Positions 9,040-18,548 of a stretch of 63,703 nt of DNA are shown piece by piece. This DNA is from Promethearchaeota archaeon (lineage in GTDB: Archaea; Asgardarchaeota; Lokiarchaeia; Sigyniarchaeales; SOKP01), in assembly GCA_011364975.1 (NCBI GenBank), contig RDOE01000008.1:1-63703 (forward strand), given 5' to 3'. How positions within the stretch are numbered: the first letter of the stretch is position 1; every line of letters starts with the position of its first letter. A program made the translations under genes and the position numbers. The notes below the pieces were generated by a model. It was given only the letters and a program-made list of their open reading frames with translations. It made no database searches and had not been told where the DNA came from.

Positions 9040-9180
9040 TTATTAAATACCTTCCTTTTATTTTTAATCGTTTAGGTAAATATTATAAAATTTATTTTAA
9101 AAACATTATTTATATAAAAAGATAAATTAGAGAATAACCTATAATTATACTATTAACTTAAAAATAAAACCACTTCTGAT

Positions 9181-10254
9181 ATGATTGATAAATTTTTAAA
9201 ATCGGAGAAAGCAGCTATTGATGAAGAATTAGAAAATTACTTTTCAAATTTACAAGAAACCGAACAGGATTTACTTTTAAAAGATTTCATCTTTCAATTA
9301 GAGGAATTTATATTAAATATTAAAGCAAAACGACTTCACCCTATATTATTAGTTGCTGCTTTTATTGGAATTGTAAATCCTATTTATTTGGATGAACAGA
9401 TTGAACTTATTCGTAGAGTTTCTATTGCTGTTGAGTTTTTACATAGTGGAAATATTATATACGATGATCTAATTGATAATGATTCTGAAAGAAGGAGTAA
9501 TCCAACATTCCATATCCAATTAATGAATGATCTTAATAAAGTGTATAAAAATTTAGAGCTTCCTCAAAAATCAGAGTTCATTACGATGTATGGAAGAGAT
9601 ATGAGTATTTTAGGTGGAACTAAAGGATATCTTCTGGGATTAAATGTAATTAAAACATCAAAATTTCCTGAAAAATTAAAGTTATTAGCTATTAACGAAT
9701 ATACAGAAGCTATGGATAATTTAATGAAAGGTCAAATCATTGAAGAGTATATCAATTATCATAATATTACAATGTCTTTAGAACAGTATTTAAGTATAGC
9801 AGAACTTCAACGAGCGAGTCTACTCGATAAATCCGTAAAAATAGGGGCTATTTTAGCAAAAGGAAATCTTCATTACCAAATTAATCCTTTAAGTGAAGCT
9901 ATGAAAAGGATAGGACAAGCATATGCGATACGAGATGATATTCTTGATGTTCGGGATGATATTAAAGCTAAAAAGAAGAAAATTATTTACATATTAGCTG
10001 TTCAAAACACAAATGAGGAACAATCCAGAATCTTAAATGAGATTTATCATAAAGAAGAAATTTCTAAAGCTGATATTAAAGCTGTTGAAGAAATTTTCGC
10101 TGAGACTAATGCATTAATTATAGCAGAACATTTTTCAAAAAATCTTATTTCTCAAGCTAAGAATTACTTGAGAGATATTTATCCGGATCTAAATAAAGAG
10201 CAGAAAGTATTTTTTAATGAATTTTCTGATTATATTTACTTACGAGATTTCTAA
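9181..10254 (+). CDS. Polyprenyl diphosphate synthase (GGPP/FPP synthase family)
   Basis: The 357-residue trans-prenyltransferase has the first aspartate-rich motif DDLID (within IYDDLIDND, about residues 95-103) and the second motif DDILD (about 258-262). Both bind Mg-diphosphate. KRLHP upstream matches the KxxxP element binding isopentenyl diphosphate. It should make the C20 or longer chain for archaeal ether lipids or quinones. The conserved FQ before the second motif is replaced by AYAIR, so product length is hard to infer. An AT-rich TATA-like tract (TTATTTATATAA) lies about 70 nt upstream. Confidence 0.88.
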   Translation: MIDKFLKSEKAAIDEELENYFSNLQETEQDLLLKDFIFQLEEFILNIKAKRLHPILLVAAFIGIVNPIYLDEQIELIRRVSIAVEFLHSGNIIYDDLIDNDSERRSNPTFHIQLMNDLNKVYKNLELPQKSEFITMYGRDMSILGGTKGYLLGLNVIKTSKFPEKLKLLAINEYTEAMDNLMKGQIIEEYINYHNITMSLEQYLSIAELQRASLLDKSVKIGAILAKGNLHYQINPLSEAMKRIGQAYAIRDDILDVRDDIKAKKKKIIYILAVQNTNEEQSRILNEIYHKEEISKADIKAVEEIFAETNALIIAEHFSKNLISQAKNYLRDIYPDLNKEQKVFFNEFSDYIYLRDF

Positions 10255-10263
10255 TTAATGATT

Positions 10264-10854
10264 TTAAAGTACAGTATAAGGAATACTCTTCTTTCTAAGC
10301 ATTAAGTTATTTAGTTCTTTAAAAACAGCTACAACATTATAATTTTTCAAAGCAGAGGTAGAAAAATAGGCATCCAGTTCTTTATCATTCATAAAATCCT
10401 GGATAAAATCCCTTTTTATTTGTTGGTTAAGAGGTATTTCCTTTAATAAATCATTCTTAGTTCCTACTAAAATCTTAGGTATTTCTGTTCCTTTTGCTTC
10501 TGTAATTAAGAGTTCATGCCAATAATTTAGTTTTTCTAAAGATTCTGCATTAGTTAAATCAAAAGTTAAAATAGCCCCATCTGCACCTCCCAAAAATTTA
10601 GGGATTAGTGGTTTGAATCTATCTTGACCTCCAAAATCAAATATTGAGTTCACTATAAAATTATCCCTAGAGTAAGGAGTTTGATTTTCATAATTGATCT
10701 TCAAGTCAATTGAATGAAAAGATAACCCTATAGTCTGAGAAGTATCAAAATTAAAGGAGTTAAAACAAAATCTATTGAATAAACATGTCTTTCCTACACC
10801 ACCTGTGCCCACTATTACTATTTTGAAAGTATAAATAATCTCTTTTTCCTGCAT
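10264..10854 (-). CDS. Ras/Rab-like small GTPase
   Basis: The 196-residue G domain carries all five motifs: P-loop GTGGVGKT (residues 16-23), switch I Thr in SQTIG, DFGGQ with the catalytic Gln position kept, GTKNDL for guanine, and STSAL. Overall it looks like Asgard Rab/Arf-type GTPases rather than bacterial MglA. The C-terminus (SIPYTVL) has no prenylation Cys, so membrane attachment by a lipid is not indicated. An in-frame TTG at 10881 would add nine residues; the ATG gives the usual short leader before the first strand. Roadblock and longin genes elsewhere in the window encode the kinds of proteins that regulate such GTPases. Confidence 0.92.
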   Translation of the reverse strand: MQEKEIIYTFKIVIVGTGGVGKTCLFNRFCFNSFNFDTSQTIGLSFHSIDLKINYENQTPYSRDNFIVNSIFDFGGQDRFKPLIPKFLGGADGAILTFDLTNAESLEKLNYWHELLITEAKGTEIPKILVGTKNDLLKEIPLNQQIKRDFIQDFMNDKELDAYFSTSALKNYNVVAVFKELNNLMLRKKSIPYTVL

Positions 10855-11051
10855 TAGACTCTTTATCACTCTTACGGTCAAAAATTCGAAAATAATCTAT
10901 TTTTTCAATTGTTCGATAATTAGTTAAATAATTCTTTTTAAAAAAAATTAATTAAATATTTTTTATCAAATAAGCACTAAACCTATATTGTATGATATTT
11001 TATTAATTATGTAGAGAAATTGATTTTAAATTAATAAAAAAGGTATTATGA

Positions 11052-11963
11052 ATGACTGAAACAATTCCTATAAGTCGTATTTTATTTAGACCACCAGTTG
11101 AAGCTTATAGTTTATTAATTGCAGTAACAGGTGGGTGTTCTTGGAATCGTTGTAGATTTTGTGGTATGTATAAAACAAGAGATTATCAAACTATTCAAGA
11201 ATATGGTATTTTACCATTAGATGCTGTCTTAAAACAGATTGATGAGGCTGCTTGTCATAATTATCATGGATTTCCCGTTTTTCTCGCAGGCGGAAATGCT
11301 ACTTCTGCTCCTACTGATTACTTAGTTAAGGTTATAAATTATATTCGTCTAAGACTTAAAAATGTACAGAGGGTCAGTTGTTACGCGAAATCATTAGATA
11401 TATTAAGGAAAAGTGAGACTGAAATGAAAGAATTGAGTCGAGCTGGTTTAGATATAGTATATATGGGATTGGAAAGTGGAAGTAGTAAAATTCTTAGAAT
11501 AATGCATAAGGGAACAAATGCAGAATCCATGATTAAAGCCGGAAAGAAGGTTTTAAATGCAGGAATAAAACTAAGCTTGTATGTTCTTGTTGGACTTGGT
11601 GGTAAGAAATATTCCAAAGAACATGTAATTGAAACCGCGAGAGTACTGACCGAAATCAACCCAACAATCTTTCGCTTTAGAACTTTACATGTAAGTCAAA
11701 CTGTACCTCTTTATGATGATATTGAGAGTGGAGAATTCGAGCTCTTAAGTCCAGTTGAATGTATAAAAGAAGAAAGAGATATCATCGCGAATTTAGGCGA
11801 AAATGTTACATCAGAAGTATATAACGATCATATGAATAATTATTGCTATTTAGACTCTAAAAATATTAAAAATGATCGTGAACATTTCATAAAAGCTTTG
11901 GATCTCTATATTAATGATCCACAAATTCAAAAAATGCCAAGAAAAAATCTCACAGTGATGTAA
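11052..11963 (+). CDS. Radical SAM protein (CX4CX2C type)
   Basis: The 303-residue radical SAM enzyme has the cluster motif in GGCSWNRCRFCGMY (CX4CX2C). This expanded spacing is recurrent in a subfamily of anaerobe proteins of unknown substrate. GLESGSSKIL and VGLGGK follow as SAM-binding strands. The beginning ILFRPPVEAYSLL matches the paralogue at 2878-3801, which has the usual CX3CX2C spacing. The start ATG follows a GGTATTATGA context without a clear ribosome-binding site, so the message may be leaderless. The reaction cannot be told from sequence. Confidence 0.88.
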   Translation: MTETIPISRILFRPPVEAYSLLIAVTGGCSWNRCRFCGMYKTRDYQTIQEYGILPLDAVLKQIDEAACHNYHGFPVFLAGGNATSAPTDYLVKVINYIRLRLKNVQRVSCYAKSLDILRKSETEMKELSRAGLDIVYMGLESGSSKILRIMHKGTNAESMIKAGKKVLNAGIKLSLYVLVGLGGKKYSKEHVIETARVLTEINPTIFRFRTLHVSQTVPLYDDIESGEFELLSPVECIKEERDIIANLGENVTSEVYNDHMNNYCYLDSKNIKNDREHFIKALDLYINDPQIQKMPRKNLTVM

Positions 11964-12087
11964 AACCCTTAATCCAAAAAGCAACTATATATTTTTAAAA
12001 TAATATATATCTAAAGTTTTAAAATAGGAGATGTCTTTATTATTTATATTTTAAGTTCAATGTTAAAATTAATATATCAAATTATTA

Positions 12088-12095
12088 TTATAAAT
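12088..12095 (+). promoter_or_regulatory. TATA box of guaB
   Basis: TTATAAAT is centred about 29 nt before the guaB ATG at 12121. Archaeal transcription starts about 25-27 nt after the TATA centre, which puts the 5' end almost on the start codon and predicts a leaderless message. No ribosome-binding site is present. Confidence 0.4.
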
Positions 12096-12120
12096 TCTAA
12101 AAAAATTATTCAAGATAAAA

Positions 12121-13599
12121 ATGACAGACTATTATCGAAATAAAATTCATCATGATGAAATCATTGCAACGTTTGATGATATTCTTATAGTTCCGGGTTA
12201 TACTAATTTTAATCCCTCTGAAGTGGCAATTAAATCTAAACTAGGTAAATATGACTTTAACTTACCAATCATCTCAGCTGCGATGGATACGGTTACTGAA
12301 ATAGAGATGGCTATCAAAATGGCGCTTTTTGGAGGCTTAGGGGTAATACATCGAAATTGTTCTTATGAAAAACAATTAGAGATGGTTAGAATAGTAAAAA
12401 GAGCTAGATCATTTGTGATTGATGACGTTGCTACGATTAGTCCAAATGATCCTATCGCTAAAGCAAAGTATATGATGGAAAATTATAATATTAGTGGTTT
12501 AGTAGTTATAAATGATACTAAAAAAGTTTGTGGTATTCTTACCAAAAGGGATATTCCATTTACTGAGGATCATCTAAAGAAAGGTACTGTAAAAGAATTC
12601 ATGACGAAGCAAGTGATTTCAATTTCTCCTGGTGCTTCTAGAGAAGATGCATTAAATCGACTTTTTGAATCACGTAAAGAGAAATTACCAATTATTGATG
12701 AAAAAGGTTTCTTAAGAGGATTAATTACAAAGAAAGATTTAGCGCCAGAATTTCCTTTTGCTTCCATCGATGAAGATGGTCATTTAGTTTGTGGATTAGC
12801 ATTATCTCCTAAATTTCCTGAGACTATTCAAGCTCAAAGCATGTTGAAGGAAATTGATAAATATGTAGATATTTTTTTTATTGATGTAGCGGATTTTTAT
12901 AAGAAAGCAGATATTGAAGGGACTATAAAACTAATGAATCTCTTAGAATCTGAGTTTGTTTTAGGAAATATTGGCACCTATGAAGCGGCTGAGCATCTTA
13001 TTTCAAAATGCGATTTTAACGCAGAAAAATTTATTGGTCTAAAGGTAGGAATGGGTTCTGGGTCAATCTGTACTACATCCATCCAAACAGGAGTTGGAGC
13101 TCCAACACTTTATGCTACTGCCCAAGTAGCAGATGCAATTACAGATTATAACCCTAAAATTAGTTTAGTTGCAGATGGAGGTTTTAAAAATCCAGGTGAT
13201 TTACCGAAGGCCTTCACTGCTGGAGCTGATTTTATCATGTCAGGACATTTCTTTGCAGGATGCACTGAAAGTCCAGGTTATATAGATACAATTCAAGGAA
13301 GAAAAGTAAAAGTATATCGTGGAATGGGTAGTAAAGAGGCTCGGACTTCTGGTTATGTTTCCGATCGGTATACGGAAGGCTCAAAAGTGCTTCCAGAAGG
13401 GGTTTCTGATTATGTTCCTTTTGTGGGGGATTTATCTGGTGTTATAGCATCATTACGAGAAGGATTAATGAATAGTATGATATATGCAGGAGCAAAAAAC
13501 ATTCAAGCAATGAAAAAAGCAAAAATTGGAATAGTTTCTCCTGTTGGTCAAAGAGAAACTAGAATACATGACCTTATTGGAGCACAATGGCGAATTTGA
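12121..13599 (+). CDS. guaB: IMP dehydrogenase
   Basis: The 492-residue enzyme oxidises IMP to XMP with NAD+, the first committed step to GMP. The TIM barrel is interrupted by two CBS repeats (about residues 95-215; FMTKQVISISPGA marks the second). The catalytic Cys sits in GSGSICTT (about residue 318). The mobile flap is SDRYTEG, with the Arg-Tyr pair that activates water in IMPDH and is absent from GMP reductase. PEGV, typical of the following loop, is also present. Length is that of standard CBS-containing IMPDH. It is followed 129 nt later by purH, so two branches of late purine synthesis are neighbours, but a T-rich terminator and separate TATA box split them. Confidence 0.93.
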   Translation: MTDYYRNKIHHDEIIATFDDILIVPGYTNFNPSEVAIKSKLGKYDFNLPIISAAMDTVTEIEMAIKMALFGGLGVIHRNCSYEKQLEMVRIVKRARSFVIDDVATISPNDPIAKAKYMMENYNISGLVVINDTKKVCGILTKRDIPFTEDHLKKGTVKEFMTKQVISISPGASREDALNRLFESRKEKLPIIDEKGFLRGLITKKDLAPEFPFASIDEDGHLVCGLALSPKFPETIQAQSMLKEIDKYVDIFFIDVADFYKKADIEGTIKLMNLLESEFVLGNIGTYEAAEHLISKCDFNAEKFIGLKVGMGSGSICTTSIQTGVGAPTLYATAQVADAITDYNPKISLVADGGFKNPGDLPKAFTAGADFIMSGHFFAGCTESPGYIDTIQGRKVKVYRGMGSKEARTSGYVSDRYTEGSKVLPEGVSDYVPFVGDLSGVIASLREGLMNSMIYAGAKNIQAMKKAKIGIVSPVGQRETRIHDLIGAQWRI

Positions 13600-13602
13600 G
13601 GG

Positions 13603-13632
13603 TATTTTTACAACTTTTTTCTTTCCTTTCAA
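13603..13632 (+). terminator. T-rich terminator after guaB
   Basis: Immediately after the guaB stop come successive T runs (TATTTTTACAACTTTTTTCT), the usual intrinsic stop signal for archaeal RNA polymerase. No stem is needed or seen. Confidence 0.45.
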
Positions 13633-13702
13633 TTTATTAAAACTATATTAAATACTTTTTAACCTTACAAAAATTTACTTTTGAATACTCATTATTATTT
13701 TA

Positions 13703-13710
13703 TTATAAAT
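13703..13710 (+). promoter_or_regulatory. TATA box of purH
   Basis: TTATAAAT is centred about 22 nt before the purH ATG at 13729 and lies after the guaB terminator. It predicts an independent, essentially leaderless purH transcript. Confidence 0.35.
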
Positions 13711-13728
13711 ATTTAAAAAAGAATCAAT

Positions 13729-15327
13729 ATGAAACCTATAAAAAGAGCCATCGTAAGCGTATTTGATAAGACTGAAATTGTCAGTTTTGTAAAATCATTA
13801 ATAGAGCAGGGTATTGAGATATTATCTACAGGTGGAACTGGTGATATATTAGAAAAAAATGGTATTAAATTTACTAAAATATCAGAATATACAAATTCTC
13901 CAGAAATTTTTGAGGGTAGAGTAAAAACTCTGCATCCTAGGATAGAAGGCGGAATTCTTTATCGCAGAAATCTTGAAAGGGATCAAAAGGAAGCTAAAAA
14001 ATATAATATTCTTCCCATAGATATGGTAGTATGTAATTTATATCAATTCCAAGAAGCTATTAAAAAGCCAGATATAACTTTGGAAGAAGCATTAGAAATG
14101 ATTGATATTGGAGGCCCTACTATGATTCGAGCTGCTGCAAAAAACTTTCCTGATGTCGTTGTTGTTCCTAGTTCTAAATATTATGGGATTGTGTTATCAG
14201 AACTGAAGTCTTTAGGAGGAATAAGTGATAATACAAGGGCAAAATTGGCTCAAGAAGTATTTGTTATCATGGCAAATTACAATGCTGCAATCGCTAATTT
14301 TTTACATGAACGTTATAATCCCAATGTAGTTTTACCCAACCAAATCATTAAATTTTATGAAAAAGTACAAGATTGTCGGTATGGAGAGAACTGGGATCAA
14401 TTAGCGGCTTACTACCAGGATGTTGAATCTAAATTTGGTCTTCATAACCTAAAGCAACTGAACGGAAAAGAAATTTCTTTCAATAATTACTTAGATATTG
14501 ATGCTTGCATGCAAATGCTCTTAGATTTTGGAAAGGAAGACTACTTAACAGCTATTTTAAAACATACAACGCCAAATGGAGTTGCTATTGATAAGAAAGA
14601 ACAACTGAAGTCAGTGGAGATGGCATTCAAGACAGATCCAAAATCTGCATTTGGAGGTGTCTGGGGATTTAATAGAGAAGTGCGAGAAAATGTAGCGAAT
14701 TTTATTGTAAACAAAGAAAAGATTTTTATTGATGTTTTAATAGCCCCATCATTCGAAAAGGAAGCATTAACAATTTTGAAACAAAAACAGAACATGCGAA
14801 TCTTAGAATTTGGTAATTTATTGGAAAAAAGAGAAGAAATATATCAAAATTATGAACTTAGAAGTGTTTTAGGAGGTTTATTAGTTCAAGAATATGATAG
14901 TAAACCAGTAATAAAAGAGTGGAAAGTTGTGAGCAAAAAAGATGTTTCATCTTCAGATAAAGAAGCCTTAATATTTGCGTATAAAGTTTCCAAATGGGCA
15001 AAATCAAATTCAGCAGTTTTTGCTCAAATTTATGATACAGGGATATACACTATCGGAATTGGAGCTGGACAACAAAGTAGAGTTGATGTAGTAAAATTAG
15101 CAGCTCAAAAGGCAATAGAGCTCGGACATACCCTTGAATTAAGAGGTTCTTATATGGGAACTGATTCATTTTTCCCTTTTCCGGACGGTTTAGAAGTCTC
15201 CGTTGATGCAGGTGCTAAAGCAATAATAAATCCTGGGGGATCAATTAGAGATGACATGGTAATTAAACGTGCTGATGAACTTGGTTGTGCTTTAGTTTTT
15301 TGTGGTAAGAGGGTATTTAGACATTAA
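13729..15327 (+). CDS. purH: Bifunctional AICAR formyltransferase / IMP cyclohydrolase
   Basis: The 532-residue protein performs the last two steps of IMP synthesis. The N-terminal MGS-like cyclohydrolase domain (about 1-150) shows STGGT, the EGRVKTLHP loop and GGPTMIRAAAKN. The C-terminal formyltransferase domain carries the later LKHTTPNG, KTDPKSAFGG and the terminal FPDGLEV...NPGGSIRD segments. Full-length bifunctional PurH is patchy in archaea, many of which use PurO and PurP instead. Its presence makes 10-formyl-THF a likely donor, which agrees with folD at 24678. Promoter spacing predicts a leaderless message. Confidence 0.93.
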   Translation: MKPIKRAIVSVFDKTEIVSFVKSLIEQGIEILSTGGTGDILEKNGIKFTKISEYTNSPEIFEGRVKTLHPRIEGGILYRRNLERDQKEAKKYNILPIDMVVCNLYQFQEAIKKPDITLEEALEMIDIGGPTMIRAAAKNFPDVVVVPSSKYYGIVLSELKSLGGISDNTRAKLAQEVFVIMANYNAAIANFLHERYNPNVVLPNQIIKFYEKVQDCRYGENWDQLAAYYQDVESKFGLHNLKQLNGKEISFNNYLDIDACMQMLLDFGKEDYLTAILKHTTPNGVAIDKKEQLKSVEMAFKTDPKSAFGGVWGFNREVRENVANFIVNKEKIFIDVLIAPSFEKEALTILKQKQNMRILEFGNLLEKREEIYQNYELRSVLGGLLVQEYDSKPVIKEWKVVSKKDVSSSDKEALIFAYKVSKWAKSNSAVFAQIYDTGIYTIGIGAGQQSRVDVVKLAAQKAIELGHTLELRGSYMGTDSFFPFPDGLEVSVDAGAKAIINPGGSIRDDMVIKRADELGCALVFCGKRVFRH

Positions 15328-15480
15328 AATTATACAATCTTTTTACATGTATCGATTTATTTCTTTATGGGATACTTATTCACACTAATTTAATCTTTTC
15401 ATAAAAAAAGTTTATAAAGCTCTGAATATAAATTTCTTTACCGACAAATTATAATTTTTTGAAGAGGGACTCTCCTATTT

Positions 15481-15768
15481 ATGGACTTTTTCTTAAAAAA
15501 TTTACGAGAAACTTTACAAGCTATAAACAAATTAATTGATAATAATGTAAACGTTGTTAATACTAAAAGAATACGCCGTTGTAATAACATTAAAGCAAAT
15601 AACCGCTCTAAAATCAACTTTATTTGGAGATCACTAGATTGTTTAGAAAAGGAAGGTTTTTTAAAGGTCAATGGGTCATATTCTCCAAAATCATATAAAA
15701 TAATTTCTGATGAAAAGTTAAATATAGATGATGTTATCTCTCAAATCGAAAAGAAAAGGCCATTCTAA
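15481..15768 (+). CDS. Small winged-helix-like protein
   Basis: The 95-residue basic protein is probably a DNA-binding winged helix. NRSKINFIWRSLDCLEKEGFLKVNGSY reads as recognition helix followed by wing, and the C-terminus is a short charged helix. GAGGGACT lies 12-17 nt upstream of the ATG, and TTTATAAAG about 65 nt upstream could be its TATA box. It ends 26 nt before the convergent 911-residue gene. The regulatory target is unknown. Confidence 0.6.
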   Translation: MDFFLKNLRETLQAINKLIDNNVNVVNTKRIRRCNNIKANNRSKINFIWRSLDCLEKEGFLKVNGSYSPKSYKIISDEKLNIDDVISQIEKKRPF

Positions 15769-15793
15769 AATTATATTTTAAAATTAAATAATG

Positions 15794-18529
15794 TCAATCT
15801 TTCAAGTGTAGTTCATCAAGTAATTCATCTAATTTCACTAAATTATTTTTATCTTCAGGATCTTGAATTACTCTCTTTTGATAAAAAATAATATTTCCAT
15901 ATTTTATTTCTAAATCATTAAACAATTTAACCCATTTATTAAATTTTTCAATGAGCTCCACTACTTCGACATCTTCCTCAAACAGTTTAACTTCACTATT
16001 TTTCATTGGAGAGCTCTTCATAAATTTATATCTTTTTAAAGTATAACCTTGTTTTTTTAATAGCGTGATATTAGCATTTCTAACGAAGGCTTCAATGCCG
16101 CTTCGCCATAAAACATATTTACGGTTGATATTATCAATTACTTCCTGAATCATTTTTATTTCTTGAGGAAAGATAGTCTGATTTACTTTAATTAGAATAG
16201 ACTTAATTTTCTGAAATTCGATATTGAATATTTCAATATAATTATTAACTATTTTCTCGAATTCATCTAAAACAACATTGTAATCCTGAGCAAAAACAAC
16301 TTCTGAGCTGAAAAAACTAAGTGTTTCTTCATTGAAAGTGCCATTTAATATTTTGCTCTTTATTAAATCATTAAAAATAGACCGAATTATATTGATCTCG
16401 TATTCAGTTAGTTCCTTTCCATAAAAAAAGTCATTAAAAGAGAACATCAAACTATTTTCTAACATTAAGTTCCTGATTCCTTTTTCGGTATAAAATACGA
16501 TCTCTCCATTATTATTGTAAAATATTCCCTTTATGGCTTTTTCCTCTACAATTTCCGTTAATAAATCTACGATTATACTTGAGGTAATATCAAAATCAGT
16601 TAATGAGATGTGATCTTCCGATTTTGATTTAGTTACCAGCATTAACTTTATATCTTTCTTAGCTTCTTCAATTTTTCTTTCATTTAATATTAGTAAATCT
16701 CCTTTTTTGAAATAATTAATCCCTAAATCTCCAATAAAGACGATAAACTGATCATATTTCATTCCTGTTTTATCAAGATATTCAGTTATCTTAATTTCAT
16801 CTAATTTCTTAATCTCTTCTCCTATCAATCTAACGTTTTCATCAATTTTGGATAAGATTCTACTTTTTTCAATATTCAATTTTTGTGCTAATCGATTTAT
16901 TTCCCCTTCTTTCTTATCGGCATCAGATATAGATTTAATTTCATCTATCTTTCGATTTATAAACTTAGAATAATAAAAGTTTTCCATAATATTATCAAAA
17001 ATACCAGTTCTTTTGTCTACATTAATATCAAAAAGCTCCACTAGTAGTAATTTACTGATTTTTAGTTTTTTAGACACCTCTTCAAAAGAAAAATATCCTA
17101 ATATTTTAGAATTTTCTATTTCTTTTTTAATATTTAATAAGCCTAAATTTGTTAACCATTGTGTTCCTCTATGAAAATTAGTAAGATAATCATCTGGTAA
17201 ATTTTTAATTAATTTTATAAAATCCTTTTCGGATAATCGATCTCGATAAGCTTTTAAGTCTATTGAATTCTGTTTTGCTGCTTCAGTATTAATTTGTTCA
17301 TTAATTTTCTTCAAAGAATAAAATGCTGTATCATTTTTTCCAGATAATAATTCTAGTTTTGTTGATTTTTCAATAGCATTTATGATCTTTTTAATAAAGT
17401 CATGCGGTAGATAATTAAATTTATTTAGATTTATTACTCCTTTTTTTTGAATCCTAATTAACATTTCAGATTTAATAGAATCGTAGGGATAATAGAATCC
17501 TAATAAAGAATAGTATCCATCGATATATCTTAATTTTATTAATGTCTCAATAAACAATCTCAATTCTGATTCATTATCTATAGCATCTGAAAGTAATTTG
17601 ATTAAATCCTTTTTAGAAATTCTCTCGTTTTTCTGGAATACCTCTAAAAGTTTGTCTTTTTCAATTTCATAAACAAAAATATTACTTCCTCCATTTAATT
17701 TAACATAAAAATATATTTTTTTATGAATATATTTCGTGGCTTTAAATTGGTCGATAAAATCTTTAAGTAAAATAACAGATTTCTTATTTATTTCTGTGTA
17801 ATTATACTTTTTAATTAGGATATGTCCATCGATAATTTTAAGGAGGTTATTCAAATCAGCCCAGAAAATCTCTTGATTTAAAGAAGGGAATAATTTTAAA
17901 ATCAAGTGTTTTAATTTTTTAAATAATAAGGATTCTTTTTCATCAAAATGTTGCGCTATATATAATTTACCTATTTCTCTTAAATCAAATAATTGTTCAA
18001 AACTAAAATGATTACAATAATCTAAAAAATCTAGTAATAGAATGATATTATCATTGTTACTTTCTATCCTTAGCGCATCAATCAATTCATTCGTATAATT
18101 GGATAGTAGCTTTGGATTATCAATGAAGATTCTATGCAAAAAGAAATATATATTCTCTCGAATATCATTATTTTTATCTTGAATATTCTGAATAAAAAAT
18201 GATAAATATTTTTCGGTAAGTCCTTTTTGAGAAAACATTACAAATCCAAGGATAATTAAGGAATTTATTCTTATCTTTGGGTCTTTGGAATAAATTAACT
18301 CTTCTATTTTCTCATAAATACTCTCATTAATAAGAGAAGGCTTTTCTTCAGCCAATATGCTTAAAATATAGGTGCTAGATACTATTAAATCATCCTGATT
18401 AAGTAAATTACCTAGATCCTCGATTATGTTTCGAATTTTAGTTTCTTTTCCTTTTTCTATATATTTATTGAGCTTCTCAACTAAACGATATAATATTTGA
18501 TTATGCTCAAATTCTTCCAGATTAAACAT
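15794..18529 (-). CDS. Large HEAT-like plus tandem winged-helix protein, resembling UFL1
   Basis: The 911-residue protein has an N-terminal helical-repeat region (about 10-230, HEAT/adaptin-like: DPKIRINSLIILGFV, NDIRENIYFFLHRIF). A run of winged-helix units follows (about 300-410, 480-610 and 640-690), then a helical C-terminal third. The first unit resembles the N-terminal part of human UFL1, the UFM1 E3 scaffold: a helix ending in LIKLRYIDG, then DSIKSEMLIRIQKKGVINL aligns with the UFL1 segment QISKEMRDELHVRGGRVNI as I recall it. UFL1 homologues have been reported in Asgard archaea. Function in UFM1-like ligation is inference; no UFM1 gene is visible here. A wH scaffold of another complex is the alternative. 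It is transcribed with the HAD gene upstream, 19 nt away. Confidence 0.6.
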   Translation of the reverse strand: MFNLEEFEHNQILYRLVEKLNKYIEKGKETKIRNIIEDLGNLLNQDDLIVSSTYILSILAEEKPSLINESIYEKIEELIYSKDPKIRINSLIILGFVMFSQKGLTEKYLSFFIQNIQDKNNDIRENIYFFLHRIFIDNPKLLSNYTNELIDALRIESNNDNIILLLDFLDYCNHFSFEQLFDLREIGKLYIAQHFDEKESLLFKKLKHLILKLFPSLNQEIFWADLNNLLKIIDGHILIKKYNYTEINKKSVILLKDFIDQFKATKYIHKKIYFYVKLNGGSNIFVYEIEKDKLLEVFQKNERISKKDLIKLLSDAIDNESELRLFIETLIKLRYIDGYYSLLGFYYPYDSIKSEMLIRIQKKGVINLNKFNYLPHDFIKKIINAIEKSTKLELLSGKNDTAFYSLKKINEQINTEAAKQNSIDLKAYRDRLSEKDFIKLIKNLPDDYLTNFHRGTQWLTNLGLLNIKKEIENSKILGYFSFEEVSKKLKISKLLLVELFDINVDKRTGIFDNIMENFYYSKFINRKIDEIKSISDADKKEGEINRLAQKLNIEKSRILSKIDENVRLIGEEIKKLDEIKITEYLDKTGMKYDQFIVFIGDLGINYFKKGDLLILNERKIEEAKKDIKLMLVTKSKSEDHISLTDFDITSSIIVDLLTEIVEEKAIKGIFYNNNGEIVFYTEKGIRNLMLENSLMFSFNDFFYGKELTEYEINIIRSIFNDLIKSKILNGTFNEETLSFFSSEVVFAQDYNVVLDEFEKIVNNYIEIFNIEFQKIKSILIKVNQTIFPQEIKMIQEVIDNINRKYVLWRSGIEAFVRNANITLLKKQGYTLKRYKFMKSSPMKNSEVKLFEEDVEVVELIEKFNKWVKLFNDLEIKYGNIIFYQKRVIQDPEDKNNLVKLDELLDELHLKD

Positions 18530-18548
18530 TATACAACGTTAATAAAGA

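Noticed and set aside
12121..13599. GMP reductase as identity for the guaB product
   Set aside because: The CBS insert, flap RY pair and PEGV loop fit IMP dehydrogenase; GMP reductases lack the CBS pair in most cases.
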